From Chrysophaeum taylorii (taxonomy: Eukaryota > Sar > Pelagophyceae > Pelagomonadales > Pelagomonadaceae): 64,000 bases of DNA. The translations under genes were made by a program, and so were the position numbers. This document shows positions 32,423 to 43,960 of this stretch, one piece after another. The stretch spans positions 1-64,000 of the forward strand of contig JAQMWT010000050.1 in assembly GCA_029834535.1 (NCBI GenBank), read 5' to 3'. How positions within the stretch are numbered: position 1 is the stretch's first letter; the number at the start of each line of letters is the position of its first letter. Under the pieces are notes generated by a model that saw only the letters and a list, made by a program, of their open reading frames with translations, had not been told where the DNA came from and searched no databases.

Positions 32423-33400
32423 TTATTCGTCGCACTTGACGATATCACCCTGTGCAATGTGGTGGACGCGAACCAGGGTCGTAGGAATTCCGTGTCGGTG
32501 GACGAAAGGGCGACGATAGCGGACTGCGGATCGGCGTGATCGAGGGTGGAGCAGGCGCCAGCCACGACGCCGACGTGTTCGGTGCACGACGCGTTGGAGA
32601 TAAATGCGAGTCCCGGTTCAGTCGGGTGCGACAGAGTCACAGGCATGTTGCAGGTCCGGCCGGGTTGCACTAGCACCGTTTGCTTCGTGTATGCGCACAC
32701 GGGTTCTGTGGAGACCCGCTTCATGTGGTCTGGTAGGTCGGGAACTTCGCCGATCGTCACGCTCGCGAGCGCGCGGACGGGCGGCGGGTGGTGCAGATCT
32801 TGGATTGACCATTCCGGCTGCAGGATACGCTTATGTCCATTGGCTTCGGCCTCGGCGATCGCAGGGTGGTGGCGGGCGTAAATCGGTGCTATGATGGGCC
32901 CATCCTCGTAAAGTGCACGGTGAGCAATCGTGGGGGGGGGGGACTCGACGCCCGCGGTACGTGATCGTGCGTCGCTGATACACCGCAGTGGAAGAGGATG
33001 CGGTCTTTGGGATAGTCCACGACGGCTCCGAGGGCTTCGATGTCGCGGCAGCCCAACAGAAAGAGATTGTTCGTGTCTGCGACGATGCATCGATGGGCAC
33101 CGTCATGTCGTCGGAGATTGGCTGGCGCATCACCAACATTTGGATATGTGGGTGGTGTTCTTGCCAGAACCGTAGAGCTTTCGGCTGAACGGCAGTTCGC
33201 CGCGGTCTAGGACCATCTGCTCCCTGTCGAAGGCGGCGCCTAGATCTCGACATACGTAGGTCACGTCAGCCATGCCGCCCATGCCAACAGCTGTGCTGGA
33301 CGATCGTCCGCTGACCGGGGAGAAGACATGAGTTGGCATGAAGGTCAGCCGCGCAGGGTCGAGGCAGCATATCGTTTTAAGTCCCCTTTCGACTAGGGCT
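32419..33400 (-). pseudogene. Protease-like and beta region of element BC
   Basis: VGMGGMADVTYVCRD (about 33,240-33,290) aligns with GIDGMADVSYICRE of A; here the presumed catalytic Asp is Gly. Then ELPFSRKLYGSGKNTTHI is shared with A and D. After frameshifts, 32419-33090 contains APIYARHHPAIAEAE and the beta region VLVQPGRTCNMPVTL. Order and spacing match A and D. Broken by at least two frameshifts. Confidence 0.55.
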
Positions 33401-35229
33401 TCGTCGTCGGGCGAGATCGTGGTGTGGAAACACGACGGCTCATGCATCGAGTCTCCGGCGACCGGCATCGTGACCTGTGCGCAGCTGCTGCTGGGTTCCA
33501 CCAATTTTTGCCAGAAGGTCGCATCGGCAATCATCCAAGTCTCTTCCGGCGGCCGGGATGAGGTTCGGTCGTAGGACCACATAAATTCTGGAGTAGAGAG
33601 AGGGTCGATCATTGCGGGATCGTCTCTCGGTTGCAACTCTTGCGAGTTCGGCGTCTTGGTGGGCCACTCGTGGGGCTCCTCCGTCGGGTTGACCGAGGCT
33701 CTGGAGCGGCGGCCTCGATCCGGAGGGAGGCCGGGCCAGAGGGCTCGAGCGATCGTTCGAACTCCTCCCCAGTATGCCCTCAAGGCTCTGTAGCACCGGT
33801 CGCTCTTCGGCGACGAGGGATCTTCGTCGTCTCGGGCGGCCTTTCCGCGCGTCCTTTCTTCCAGCATGGGTGGCGGCTTCGGCGTTTGTACCTGTTCATG
33901 GACCTGTGTCTGCACCTGTTTCTGGCTTCATCCTTGCGATGCTGTATAAGAGGGTCCGTCTTTTCGGCCGCTTCCTCGTGTTCGTTGCTGGATAGTTTGA
34001 CGACGGGGGATCGGATATCGTCCCGTTCCGAGCTGCACTGCTCAAAGATTGGTGCGACTGGTCGCGCGCCGGTTCGCTGAGAGTCGCTGCGTCCGCTGGC
34101 GGCGGGTCGGTTGTCGAGGGATCTGCCGAACCATCGGCCGCTGTTCCCGTCTCGGACGTTTCTTGGGTGTCGTCCTGTCCACTCGGCGTAAGAAAGTCAG
34201 CATCGTATTCCGTCTCCGCTTCGCCCGGCTCGGCCTCGTTGTAGTTGCCGCCTGCGCCTTCGCTTTCGGGGGGCTAGGAAGAGGGTGCGCCGTCCCCAGC
34301 GCGCTGGTGAGATGAAGAGTGCCGTCGGGAGCCACGGCGAAGAGGACGATGCTCGGCCCAGTAAGGAATGCGTACGACCAGTCGCGGTCGAATGCGGAGG
34401 CGGTGTCCTCGTAGGTGTCGTTGTCGGAGTCGCTGACGAGGCCTGGGACTTCATCATCATCGGCTGCGGGCTGAGCGTGCTGAGCGGCGGTTGCGGGGCT
34501 GGCGTCGACGAGCGAGAGTTGCAACTCGTCGTCCGAGACGTCGCTTTCGGAATCGTCATCGACGAGGTCGGGCAATTCCTTCTCATCGCTGTCGACCGAA
34601 CGCGCGCGCGCGGGTCGAGGGTGCGCGTCGGCCGCGGAGTCGTCCTAGTCACAAATGAGACTTGGAATGTCGTCGTCGGAGTCGTACACCGAACGATGGA
34701 CTTCTCGTTGGCCGTCAGCGTCCGGCGTCGACGCGGGAACCAGGATCTCGAAGCAATCGCCCGAGTCAGCCTGGGGATAGCGTTCTTCCGCGATGCGTAG
34801 CTCATCGGCGGCAGCGGGGAGGATATCTTCCAGCTCGGCTTCGGGAATCTCGTCGATCACGTGAAGGGCGCTGGCTGCGGGGACGTGCTCTGTCCCATAG
34901 TTTAACGACGTGTCGGTCGATGCCGTGGTCCCATAGTTTAACGACGTTTCGGTCGATGCCGTGCGGTCTGCGTTGCCCGGCGGGGTCCAGTCGTGGAAAA
35001 TACCGTGAAAGCATGCCTCGTCGGAGCCAGTCGTAAAGGTGCAGCCGGTGCTTCCGCGCGCGCTGTAGCGGTCGTCGTCAAGCCCGTCAAAGAACGACCC
35101 GGCACAATCTACTGGTGGGGCGTCGCGGTCTCGGTCGCGGTCGCGGCGCCGATCGGGATCGCGGTTGCGCGGGCGCTGTCGGCTTGCGGATGAAGTAGTG
35201 CTGGCGGCGCTCTGGCAAGCCGGGCGCAT
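33401..35229 (-). pseudogene. Acidic spacer region of element BC
   Basis: Frames 34645-35229 and 34042-34575 are Asp/Glu/Ser-rich (DDDSESDVSDDELQLSL; VYDSDDDIPSLI), followed by a basic stretch (SRAKRRRNTMLTFLRR). A short tandem duplication gives SLNYGT twice (34,905-34,970; unit with catagtttaacgacgt). 33401-33915 continues with Pro/Arg-rich sequence. No domain recognised; it is the place of the acidic spacer of A and D, with little sequence similarity. Confidence 0.5.
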
Positions 35230-35403
35230 CTTACTAAGATTTTGTCGAAGGCGGTGAGCTCGTCTTCGGTTGGCGGGGCGTCGACGGCGGCCGCGGTGGC
35301 GTTAGCGTGGCCGGCGGGTTCAGCCAGGTGCGGCGCTTGTTGGCGGGTCTGCTGCTGGTTCTTCCAGACGCGGAACGACACGGAGCCACGATTGTTGTCG
35401 ACG

Positions 35404-36330
35404 CTATGCTTTTTGGTCGATCCGATATGGATCGGGCGGCTGCATGCATGTGTACGTCCCGTCAGCGTTCTTCCGGTGGGTGTGCCAGGGGCTGCCACAG
35501 CCTCCGCACGTGTTCCTGGCCCAGCCGAACGGGCCCCACAGCATGTTGTAGTGCTTGCGCTTGGGCTGCTCTTGGCCGTTGGTGAGGTGGACGTTACCTC
35601 GAAGGTTCCGCTTGCCCTTGCCCTTGCCCTTGTCCTTGTCTTTGTCTTTGTCCCTGCGTGCGTCGGAACGACGATGTTCGGCGCCACGCCCGAGCGCTAG
35701 CGACTTGAGTGCGCTGAAGGTGTTGTACGTGTCCGGCTGAGTGAGGATGGCTCGCCGCAACTCCTTGCGAAGTCCAGGAGCCTGGCAGCCCTCGATGACC
35801 ATCTCTAGATGTCGGGCTCGTCGAGCGAGCGCTTCGTGGACGTGCAGTAGCGCGTCGCCACGCGAAGGAATTCGTGAGGTAGGTGAGCAAATGCTCTTCT
35901 CCTGTCTTAGTGGGGACCTTGGCCTGGCTGAGGTCGCGAAGTTCCTGCCAGAGATGCCCTACGGTCTTGGGCGGTTGGCATTAGAGCCTCGGCGTCGCCA
36001 GCATTTCCTTGACAGTCTTTAGGTTGAGCTCGCGGCAGCGTCCGACGACTTTGCCATATTTGGGGTCGTCGGCACTCTTCGATGCGCAGAGCCTTTCGTC
36101 GTAGGGCAAATACTAAAAAAAGGCGGCGCGCTCCTCGGTATAATGGTGGACGGCCGGCAGGATGCGGTCGCGGGCGGTGGCTTGAAGCATCATCTGGAAC
36201 AAGTGCGGCGAATAATGGTGGTGGGCGAGCTCGTTCAGCACCATATCCGCATCGATGTCGAACTGGTCTTGGGCTCCATTATCGACTTGGAGCTTGATGG
36301 CCTCGAGCTTGACTGCGCTACGGCCTTCCC
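35404..36330 (-). pseudogene. Gag capsid and zinc finger of element BC
   Basis: Capsid pieces in two or more frames: HHHYSPHLFQMMLQATARDR, YLPYDERLCASKSADDPKYG, then 35404-35802: MVIEGCQAPGLRKELRRAIL and a Lys-rich stretch (KDKDKDKGKGKGKRN). The finger is TCGGCGSPWHTHRKNADGTY then TC (CX2C-X6-H-X9-C). The same unusual finger spacing occurs in A and D, but here a Lys-rich run precedes it in place of the Arg/Ser tail. Confidence 0.6.
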
Positions 36331-36888
36331 CATCAGCGTGCTAATCACCGTGGGATTTTGGTCGAGGGCTGCAGCGCGTTCCTCGGATGGGCTACGCGCG
36401 TGCGGCGAGCGCGGGGACCGAGCAGACTCGGCGTTCCGGCACCGCCATTCTTCTTCGTCGGCTCGCCTGCTGCGTCGCCGCTCTTCTTCTTCTTCTTCTT
36501 GTTGGGGTTGGTCGTGCTCACGCGGACGGGCGTCACGTTCGCGTCGTGGGGAATCGTTGGCATCGCGTCGAAAATACTCTTCGCGCTCCTTCTCTCGCGC
36601 TAGAAACTGATCGCGCTCTTCAAGTAGTTGCTCGATCTTGGCCTGCGCGATTTGCTCTTGGTGGTGCCGCTCCTCATCTCGGCGGCGCATCTCGCTTCGC
36701 ATTGCGCGAAGTTCGGCTCGTAAATCGTCGTTGTCCTCCTTTCGTTCATCATCAGAACGGGGCGGCGTGGTTGCGAGTCGCGAAGTTCAGCTGTCCTCGG
36801 GTGCGTCAGCAGACGGCGACTCGCGCCTTGGGTCGGGCTCGCGCGGCTCGGCGCGGCCAGTCGGTGGTTCGTCACTTTGCGTACTCAT
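36235..36888 (-). pseudogene. Gag N-terminal coiled-coil region of element BC
   Basis: Start chosen at MSTQSDEPPTGRAEPREPD (Met 36888). After a stop at about 36,787 the coiled coil reads MRSEMRRRDEERHHQEQIAQ, then KIEQLLEERDQFLAREKERE, followed by an Arg/Glu-rich segment. Same plan as A and D. Confidence 0.6.
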
Positions 36889-37397
36889 GTTGTGTCGCAC
36901 GAGTCGTCGGTTCTTCCGGGTCCACGTCTCCTCGCGGCAGTTGCGGATACTTCTGCTTGCGGGCGTCGTCAAGCAGCGGTTTCTGGCTCACGGATCTCGT
37001 CGAGCTCGAGTGCTTCGTCGGCGGATCTTCTGTCCGGCCGCGCTTGGTCTGAGCGAGTGCGCTTCGCTCTCGCTGGCGTCTCGGCTGCGGTCCTCGTCCT
37101 CGGTTGTCGGGATGCGATGGCTGAGCGGGTCTCGCTCGCTTCGGCAGATGCCGGTGGTGTTGAGCTGCTAGGTGTTCTAGGGCTGTCGCTCTCGGCGGCG
37201 ATGTCGTGGACAACTCGTTAGCTGTCCGCGAAGGGAAGGATGTCGCGTCGATCTCCCTGGACGATGAGTGCTTCTTCTCCGGCTTTGGCGCGTCTCGCGG
37301 TTGATCAGGCCGCGGGTAGCGCTTCGGCAATTTAAATAAATGCCTGGCGGCGCTTGTGCGTGTCGGCTGGAGTCTCGTGCCCGATATAGGCCCGAAT

Positions 37398-37693
37398 CTC
37401 CTGTTCTCCACCACCTGCGACGGCAAGAAAGAAAAGGGGGCAGTCCGCTTACCCTGACTCGGCTGATGTCCTCGCAGAACACGAGGGTGCCGGGCAGGTA
37501 GCGGCTTCTCTGTCTCTGCCTCGCAGAGATCACCACTGGATCGCCATCTCGAGCGCGAGATTATGGTAAGAACAAGGGTTGGGACGACAGCTGTCTTCAA
37601 GATAGGATGCTGACGTAGGCTTGGAAACTTGTGAGTACAGGAATATGGTGCCGTGAATGAAGGAAAAGGCTGACAGCAGATGTTGCTGTTACA
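37398..37693 (-). repeat. 5' LTR and primer-binding site of element BC
   Basis: The 278-bp LTR begins TGTAACAG (37693) and ends TCGCA (37416) on the minus strand. It is followed by GGTGGTGGAGAACAGGAG (37398-37415), the primer-binding site aligned with those of D and A. Matches 14511-14711. No target duplication was found, because the left end of BC is damaged. Confidence 0.8.
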
Positions 37694-38103
37694 TTGGGGA
37701 GTCTGGATCCAGCGCTACGTCGAAGATGTGGTGGCACGCTGAAATGCCCTTAAGACTCGCGGTGTATTCCGCGCGCGTTCTCCGCAGGGGCATGGCTTCG
37801 TCGTACTTGTGCGCCAGGTTGCCGCGCCAGAAAAGCACGAATGTCTCAAACCTCACCTGAGCGCTCAACAACCTCGCTGAGGAGTTCTACAACTCACTTA
37901 TTAGCGAGGTTGTTGAGCGACTCGGCGACAGCAGAGTGGCTGTTTCCAAGCGCACTTTCTCGGTCGAGCGAATGATCGTAGAGCGACTTAGTATAGAGGA
38001 GCGTGGCGGCCTGGCATTTGCGATGCTCGTAACCCCCGAAACGAATCGGCACAATGGCGTCCAACGCCGAAAACACATGCCGTGAAAATCGAACGGCATT
38101 CAA
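37694..38103 (-). pseudogene. Fragment of a TPR-repeat protein at the flank of element BC
   Basis: Minus-strand frames 37894-38103 (ATLLYTKSLYDHSLD, then GNSHSAVAESLNNLANK) and 37689-37871 (NLAHKYDEAMPLRR) match kinesin-light-chain-type tetratricopeptide units (LY..AL.i.e..lG..H..va.sLNNLA). The reading is broken, and an inverted duplication lies inside it (37862-37919). BC inserted right at its left edge. Probably a decayed host gene or gene fragment. Confidence 0.5.
37862..37919. repeat. 17-bp perfect inverted repeat with 24-nt loop
   Basis: Arms cgctcaacaacctcgct (37862-37878) and agcgaggttgttgagcg (37903-37919). Both arms encode the TPR motif SLNNLA on opposite strands, so the palindrome is an inverted duplication of TPR coding DNA. 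Confidence 0.9.
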
Positions 38104-38460
38104 GATCCATATGACATCATCGTGGTTCTCAGAACTTCGGCATGTCGACCGTCACGCCGATCATCCAGGCGCTTTGCCACTATAGCAGGATGCCCAATAT
38201 CGATCAATAGCCTCCCGAATAATGGGATCGAGCACAGTCGCACAGTCAGTCTCGTCGGCATTTGATAGGCTCTTCATATGTTTGAGGACAGGTTCGAACT
38301 TCCGAGGCCCGGCTTCGATTTCGAAGGCCGCACCATGATTGCTCGGCAATGCACTGACGAAGCTCGTGGACATTCGCGGCGTTCTGATAATGATACCGTG
38401 TGTCATCGTCTCAAAATGTCGATCGCCGCGCGCTATCCATCGCTGGAACTTAGAGACTAA
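38104..38460 (-). CDS. Hypothetical frame upstream of the TPR fragment
   Basis: 81 aa (38161-38406, MTHGIIIRTPRMSTSFVSAL), upstream of and possibly once joined to the TPR fragment (same strand, different frame). Hydrophilic, with no recognised domain. Could be the N-terminal effector part of a TPR protein or chance. Confidence 0.25.
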
Positions 38461-39842
38461 TACGCGGGCCGCCGTTCGGGGTCAGAGTGGACAATAGGCC
38501 GAGCGCGAACACCTTAGGTCCCCGTGAAGATCGATGCGCGTTTGCCAGAGCCGGTGCCTTCCTTCCTTTGCAGGTGATCGTATATACCAACCAAGTCGCG
38601 AGTGCGAAGGCGCCCGCATTCATCGGTCCGTTCGCCCATTGTTGTCAAATCCACCCGTCCCCGCCTTCTCCAGGGCCACGGATCATGCTCTCGAACGAGA
38701 GCATCAAGGTGCAGCTTCCTCGCTGCGAGATCTTGGTTGCGGTCGGCCTTGGCATGCTGTCGCGAGAAACGGCGAGGGCCAAGCGGAGCGTTACGGTGAA
38801 GGTCTCGCGCGTCAGGCGACTCACCTCGACCAAATCGATGCCAAGAACAGTGAATACTACACTATCCTCCCGACTCTGACGGGTAGTGACTTGTCATGGC
38901 GCCTTCTCAGTGACGAGAAGCTACTCACGTAAGATGCCGCTGCGCCTTGCGTGCCGTTGTTGCGTTATGCGCGTTTGCTTTTCGCGTTTGTACTCGTATA
39001 TGCTCGAAAGCGCTCGCCGGAACCGTTCATCACCCACATCCGGACTAGCTGTTGTGATGCATGTCTTTACATCTAGATAGAGCAAATTCGCGAATCTGTG
39101 TGGGCATCGACGTCTAACGTCAAAGCACGCTCGTCGATGAGTGGACACCGTCGACAGATTTACCTGCGAAAAATATTATTTGAGCTTTTGTTGTGTATAT
39201 ACGCCGCGAACGCAGTCGGGTCCACGCATGAGAGCCGCCGTCAGTATCCGCGACTAGACTTAAATAGTGTTTGAGTCGGGCAGGGGCCCATGTGAGCCCA
39301 GCCGCTTTAGCGGTAAGGCCCGATTCCAACCCCGCGTGGTTGCGACGAGGATAACCCTGCTCTTATAATACTTTGGCGTGAAGGTGCTTGGTTTCCGCTA
39401 TTACAGGCACCTAGGGCGCTATCGAAGACCACAACATGGTTCCTGTGTGGTAAGTCACATCCTACGAAGAACAAGGTAACTAATATCTAACCAACTAACT
39501 AAGACGCGGTCTATATGCCTATCGTCTCCATATGCATTAGTGACCTTGACTTGCGGGTGGCGAAAGGGCGCGTGGAAGAGCGGTTGGAAATCCTGGTTCG
39601 TGGAGGTCGAAGCGGTCGACGAAGATGTCGAACTCGCGACGATAGAAAGTCGGAGACACAAGGCTCACAGCCTCCTATATTCTTGAGTTCCATGGTGAAA
39701 CTGCGACAGTTGGATCATTGAATTCGGGCCTGAGGCGGCGTAAGCCAAGATGTTGTCGACAGGTAAACGCGCATGCCCACACGTGTGACATAGTTTGATC
39801 TAAATCTGGGTTATTATAGAGCGCAATCGTGTCGGCGTCTTA
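38461..39842. other. No supported gene
   Basis: Short ORFs on both strands without recognisable domains (38487-38932 plus; 38921-39148 minus, FANLLYLDVKTCITT). A TTAG-type stretch (ctaaccaactaacta at about 39,488) may be another scrap of SINE tail, but no body or duplication is visible. Confidence 0.3.
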
Positions 39843-39850
39843 GTATTAAT

Positions 39851-42752
39851 CAGCGTTGGGAATTCACTGGGCTCACTTCACTAGGTTCACTGAATTTGGT
39901 TCACTTTACTTCACTTCCAAACACCGAAATTTTCCGTCCGAAGTCCAATGTTCACTTCACGTTCATTCACTTCGGCTGACGGCCTGACCCTGACCCCGTC
40001 TGATGAGCGAAGTCGAGCCGCGCCACCTGGAGGTGGAGGATAATGTTGATGATGAGGAGGAATTTAAACGCGGAACAGAAGGAGGAAGTTCACAAGAACG
40101 AGCCGATTGCGACGTCGATGTTGTGACGTGGAACACACCCGGCGAAAGTGGACGATCAACCAGTTTTTTCCAAGGTGTGGGACTGCGTGCGTCGACCGAA
40201 GGAAAATCATCCTGACCGCGTTGACCAGTGGGAAGGCGACGACGCATGTGTGTATCCGGTGCTGGGAGCGCCTGAAGGTGACGAGAGACTTCAAGAATGG
40301 CACATGGCAGACGACCAAGCCTCATGCCCACTTCAAGGCTGCACATCCGGAGGACGAGCTGGGACATCGACAGCTCACCAAGAAACAGAAGACAGACCAA
40401 GAAAAGGAGGGCGTTATGACGGCCGTCGGCGTTGTGGCAGCCTCGAACAGTAAATCGGATATTACGAGTTACTTCATGGCCATGCCCAGCCAGGCAAAGC
40501 ACTCTTCCCTGGTGGCGTTCTCTGCTCGGCACTGCGTGTACACGTCGCAGCGGATTTCCAAGCGCACCTTTGACGACGAAGATCATCGCAGCCTAATTGA
40601 GGCGTATTACCGCGGCGGTGGCGGGAAAGGCAAGTGCCCGTTCATGACTCGAAAGGCGCTGTTTGAATGGGTGGACGCTGAATATCGTTGCTTTGTTCGA
40701 ATCTTGAAGCACGTCGTTACGGAGTGTTATGAAGCAGCTTTCGGCAATCCATTCGCCCAGGTGCTGCATGACGGCGGGAAACTCAAGGATAAGTTCAAGC
40801 GACAGGCCATTGGCCTATCCTTCATCTGGCCCGATTGGAGTGGCGTTGAGACGGTGTGCGTGGGCCTCGTTCCAGCTGACGACGGAACCGATTCCGGCAC
40901 GGCTTTTCTGCTCTGTTCTGTTGGCGCGGAGCGTGCGGGAATCGATATCGATTTGGCGGCCGCAACCATTGTTCAAGAGACCGGGCTGCAATTGGCGTCG
41001 CCGAAGATTTTTTTGTTGAGGTCGAAGCGTGTGACATGCATGATATCTCAAAAATCTCGGCAGCGGCGTGTGGCGACTTGACACGATCCAGAGGCAAGCA
41101 GGTCGTCAATCCATTCCCAGCTGGCCAGGAGCTGCTGAACATTGCCCACGATGGAGCCAAGTTCTTTTCTTACGGCACACGTTTGAAGGATCTGCATGCG
41201 CTTTTGCCATTACGGCCGGGGAAATCGCCGAAGCTCAAGCTCAAGCTCGACCTCAGTAAGACGAGGTTCCGGGCGCGATACCAACTTATTCGTTCCTTGC
41301 TGCGTATGCACCGCGTGCTCAAACTGTACGCGGCTACCAACATTGGACTCCCCTGGACAATCAGTGATGAGAAGGGTGGCGTTGGCTGAATTCGAGGCGA
41401 TGTTTGCTATAACAGATGCGGCCGTTGTTTTCGTGCAACATGAACACTTATACTTGGGGGCGTGCGCCGCATTGATCAAGCACAACATGATCGAGTCTCT
41501 GCGAGCTGGGACGCTAGAAGTCATTGATCTCCCGAACATGACTGCGAAATCCATGCCACGTAAGACTGTCGATGTTGACGACCTCAGCGAGACCGGCAAA
41601 ATCTGTCTTGAGCGGGCTGTTCTCGAATGTGAGCGTCGGTTTTGCGGGAATAATGAAAGCTACGTGCGTCACTTCGACTACGAATTCAACGATCGCGAGC
41701 TGATTGCCTTCCTTCTTGACTTTCGGACTATCAACTGCCGGCGCCTGTCGTCCAATCAGAGAGCTCAGGCCAGGAAGTTGCTCAAGGGAGAATATGTGAT
41801 TTACGCACGGACTGCATTCCACGACGAAAAGGCAAAGACTTCCTCCGAATCTGCGCCGCTCTCCGAGCCTGCGCCTGCCCGCAGTCTCTTGGCGGCACTC
41901 GACGCACCCGACGCTTGGGACGACATTAGTGGCGACGTGCCTTCTTTTGCTATGCCTGAGAACCAGATGCCCGATTTCAATGTGGAGTTTGAACAGGTCT
42001 TCACTCAATGGATCAGGCTCTTGAGATCGCTCAACTGGAAAGAGCACTATCCTGAGCTTGAGAGGAAGGATGAAGTCGGCTTCACAGATTTGTCTGTTCT
42101 CGACGGTGGAAAGCTGTATCGACCGTTCACCAAGGAGCAGTATGGGTTCCTTCCTTCCGGACATGGCGAGAGCCTCTAAGGGTTCAATTGGTACACATGG
42201 CGCGCAGAGCTACTGTGAGCGCTGCCTGAGCATTGGAAATCTTGTCCTGACTGAAGGAAACACGTCGCTCAGCGCGGACGAGACAGACAAAGCTGCCCTA
42301 CTGCGCATGAACAAGAATTTCATTGCGGCGGCCCGGATTAAGTGCTGGGACCTCGCCGAGACCGAGTTCAAAAACGCCGAGAGCACCATCCCCGAAGACT
42401 CTTCGGAGATGGAGGTTGATGAGGAAGAACCAGACGAAGATACCGAGGTCGTTCACATCGCCTAAAGTAAGAAACACTGAACCTCATTCACGGTAACTCC
42501 TCCTTCGCCCCGAAACGCGAAAGAATCTAAGAGCACCAGACCTAGGCAATAGCGCGCGGGGGGCACGGAACTGACGGGGCGCGGCAGGGACCGGCGCTGG
42601 CGTTAAAAAAAAAAAAAAAAAAAGTGGCGTTCACTTCACAAAGGTTCACAATGGCCACGTTGGGTGACGTGTTCACTTCAAATCACTTCACCAATATTGC
42701 GTGGCTGGTGAAGTGGTTCACGTTCACTTGCTGAAGTGAATTCCCAACGCTG
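39851..42752 (+). mobile_element. hAT DNA transposon, intact ends
   Basis: 2,902 bp with perfect 18-bp terminal inverted repeats (cagcgttgggaattcact) and the perfect 8-bp target duplication gtattaat at 39843-39850 and 42753-42760. The hAT superfamily makes 8-bp duplications. Subterminal regions hold many ttcactt / aagtgaa repeats on both sides, the usual transposase-binding arrangement. The transposase inside is frameshifted. An A19 run lies at about 42,605-42,623. Confidence 0.95.
40003..42465 (+). pseudogene. hAT transposase, frameshifted
   Basis: Starts MSEVEPRHLEVEDNVDDEEE (40003). A BED-type zinc finger follows: CIRCWERLKVTRDF, then KPHAHFKAAHP. Then come a catalytic-region frame to 41080, HDGAKFFSYGTRLKDLHALL (41040-41390), LAEFEAMFAITDAAVVFVQH (41391-42179), and the hAT C-terminal dimerisation motif AQSYCERCLSIGNLVLTEGN, then SADETDKAALLRMNKNF (to 42465, ending in an acidic tail). 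Frames change at about 40,130, in the T7 run at about 41,010, at about 41,380, and in the ttccttcctt slip at about 42,150. Cut-and-paste transposase; this copy needs help in trans. Confidence 0.85.
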
Positions 42753-43023
42753 GTATTAATCCTCGTAGACCCCGGCCACAATATTTATGCACTACCACGA
42801 CTTGCCACTCGCCCAAATTCGAATGATGACTAAACTTGCCACGCGAAGCGTGGTCTCGTTGGGATGGAGTAATTAGCGTTGCAGATGGTACATCAACGAT
42901 GGTAGGCACTCGGAGCGGAACGACATGTTGGGCAGGGACGACTCGGATGGAGACTTCTGATCGCGAACATCCTGGAAGTCATATTACGATGGTGACCACG
43001 CAGGGGTATGGCCAGACTGGGTT
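42753..43023. other. Short intergenic, no gene
   Basis: Between the hAT and the integrase fossil. A tttagttagttg stretch at 43,023-43,035 resembles a SINE tail, but nothing else supports it. Confidence 0.3.
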
Positions 43024-43960
43024 TAGTTAGTTGCGAGTCTTGGGCACAACACGAAGAGCGTCATCACCAGCGTTGAATTCGACGTCGATCTGGCTCTCGT
43101 CATACCGAAGTTTCATGTCTGCTGTCTGATGGGTCTCGGTAGCAATCTTGGTGTGCATCTCGAAGTTGCCGAATTTCATCTAGGCTATGGCGTCGAGATT
43201 GAGGCAGAGATATGCCTGGTTCCGCACATTCAGACCGTAGCACGTTTTGGCGTCAGATATGTAGCACGAAAATGGTGAGATCTTCGTTCCTGGAACGAAG
43301 GTGCGGTTGTAGGACAATTTCACATAGATCTCGAATTATACCCAATCACCAGAGCCAAGTTTTAACCAATCACCAGAGCCAAGTTGGTCAAGACTACATT
43401 GGAGGAGGGCCTCCATGAATAGGTGTTGACACGTTCGTTGTGATTGCTTTGAGGATGACACGGCAGAGGCATATAATATCGAACGTTGAAGTGTCAATGG
43501 ATCATTCCGAATAGTCGGTTGGCAAACTTCGATCGGTTGTCGGTGACACCGCACCGCGGAATATGATGGCGCAACATAACACAATCTTCTTTACAAGAGC
43601 ATACAATATCGCGTCGTCGTGCCTGAACAAATTATACACTCGGAAAGGAGCGACAAGATACACGCGAGGAGCGTGGCAGTCTCCGCTTCTCTTTAGCTCA
43701 AACAATAGTCGATGACGTCTGGGCTTGGTGGATCTGGTCTTTGGGCGTATGGTGCATTCTGCCACACAGTTATTGACCGAGGATGCGTCACACGGCCTTT
43801 TATGCACTTTTTTCGATAGTTTGAATAGTTGGGTCGAGTTGAAGAACGACATCGTACGACCTTGACCACAAATAAGCAATGTTGGGGTGACGGAGGGCGA
43901 TTCGTCGTCTGTATCGACGTCATATTGTTTCATACTGTTTAACATCAGAATCATGGGATC
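43024..43960 (-). pseudogene. Fossil gypsy integrase, related to the BC/D family
   Basis: The minus strand, in shifting frames, reads YLVAPFRVYNLFRHDDAIL, then TTDRSKFANRLFGMIH, then CHPQSNHNERVNTYS (aligned to HAQSNPAERVNRY of D), YVKLSYNRTFVPGTKISPF (aligned to FCYNRKFIPGTQISPF), and YDESQIDVEFNAGDDAL (aligned to YDADHVDVEYAEGSQVL). A tandem 21-bp duplication lies at about 43,344-43,386. Old and heavily decayed; no LTRs found. Confidence 0.7.

Larger units (their letters stand above)
14511..37693 (-). mobile_element. Element BC: Ty3/gypsy-type DNMT retrotransposon, split by nested element D
   Basis: Reading right to left: 5' LTR 37416-37693, primer-binding site 37398-37415, gag, acidic spacer, protease-like region, DNMT (31046-32422), then the 12.3-kb insertion of D, then RT-RNase H-integrase (14742-18698) and a partial 3' LTR. 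Across D the coding sequence rejoins in frame (...PAPGTSH | YSCPGEPPE...), as in the uninterrupted D copy (DEPGTSH). The two LTR pieces match each other at opposite ends. Many frameshifts: a dead copy. Confidence 0.85.
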
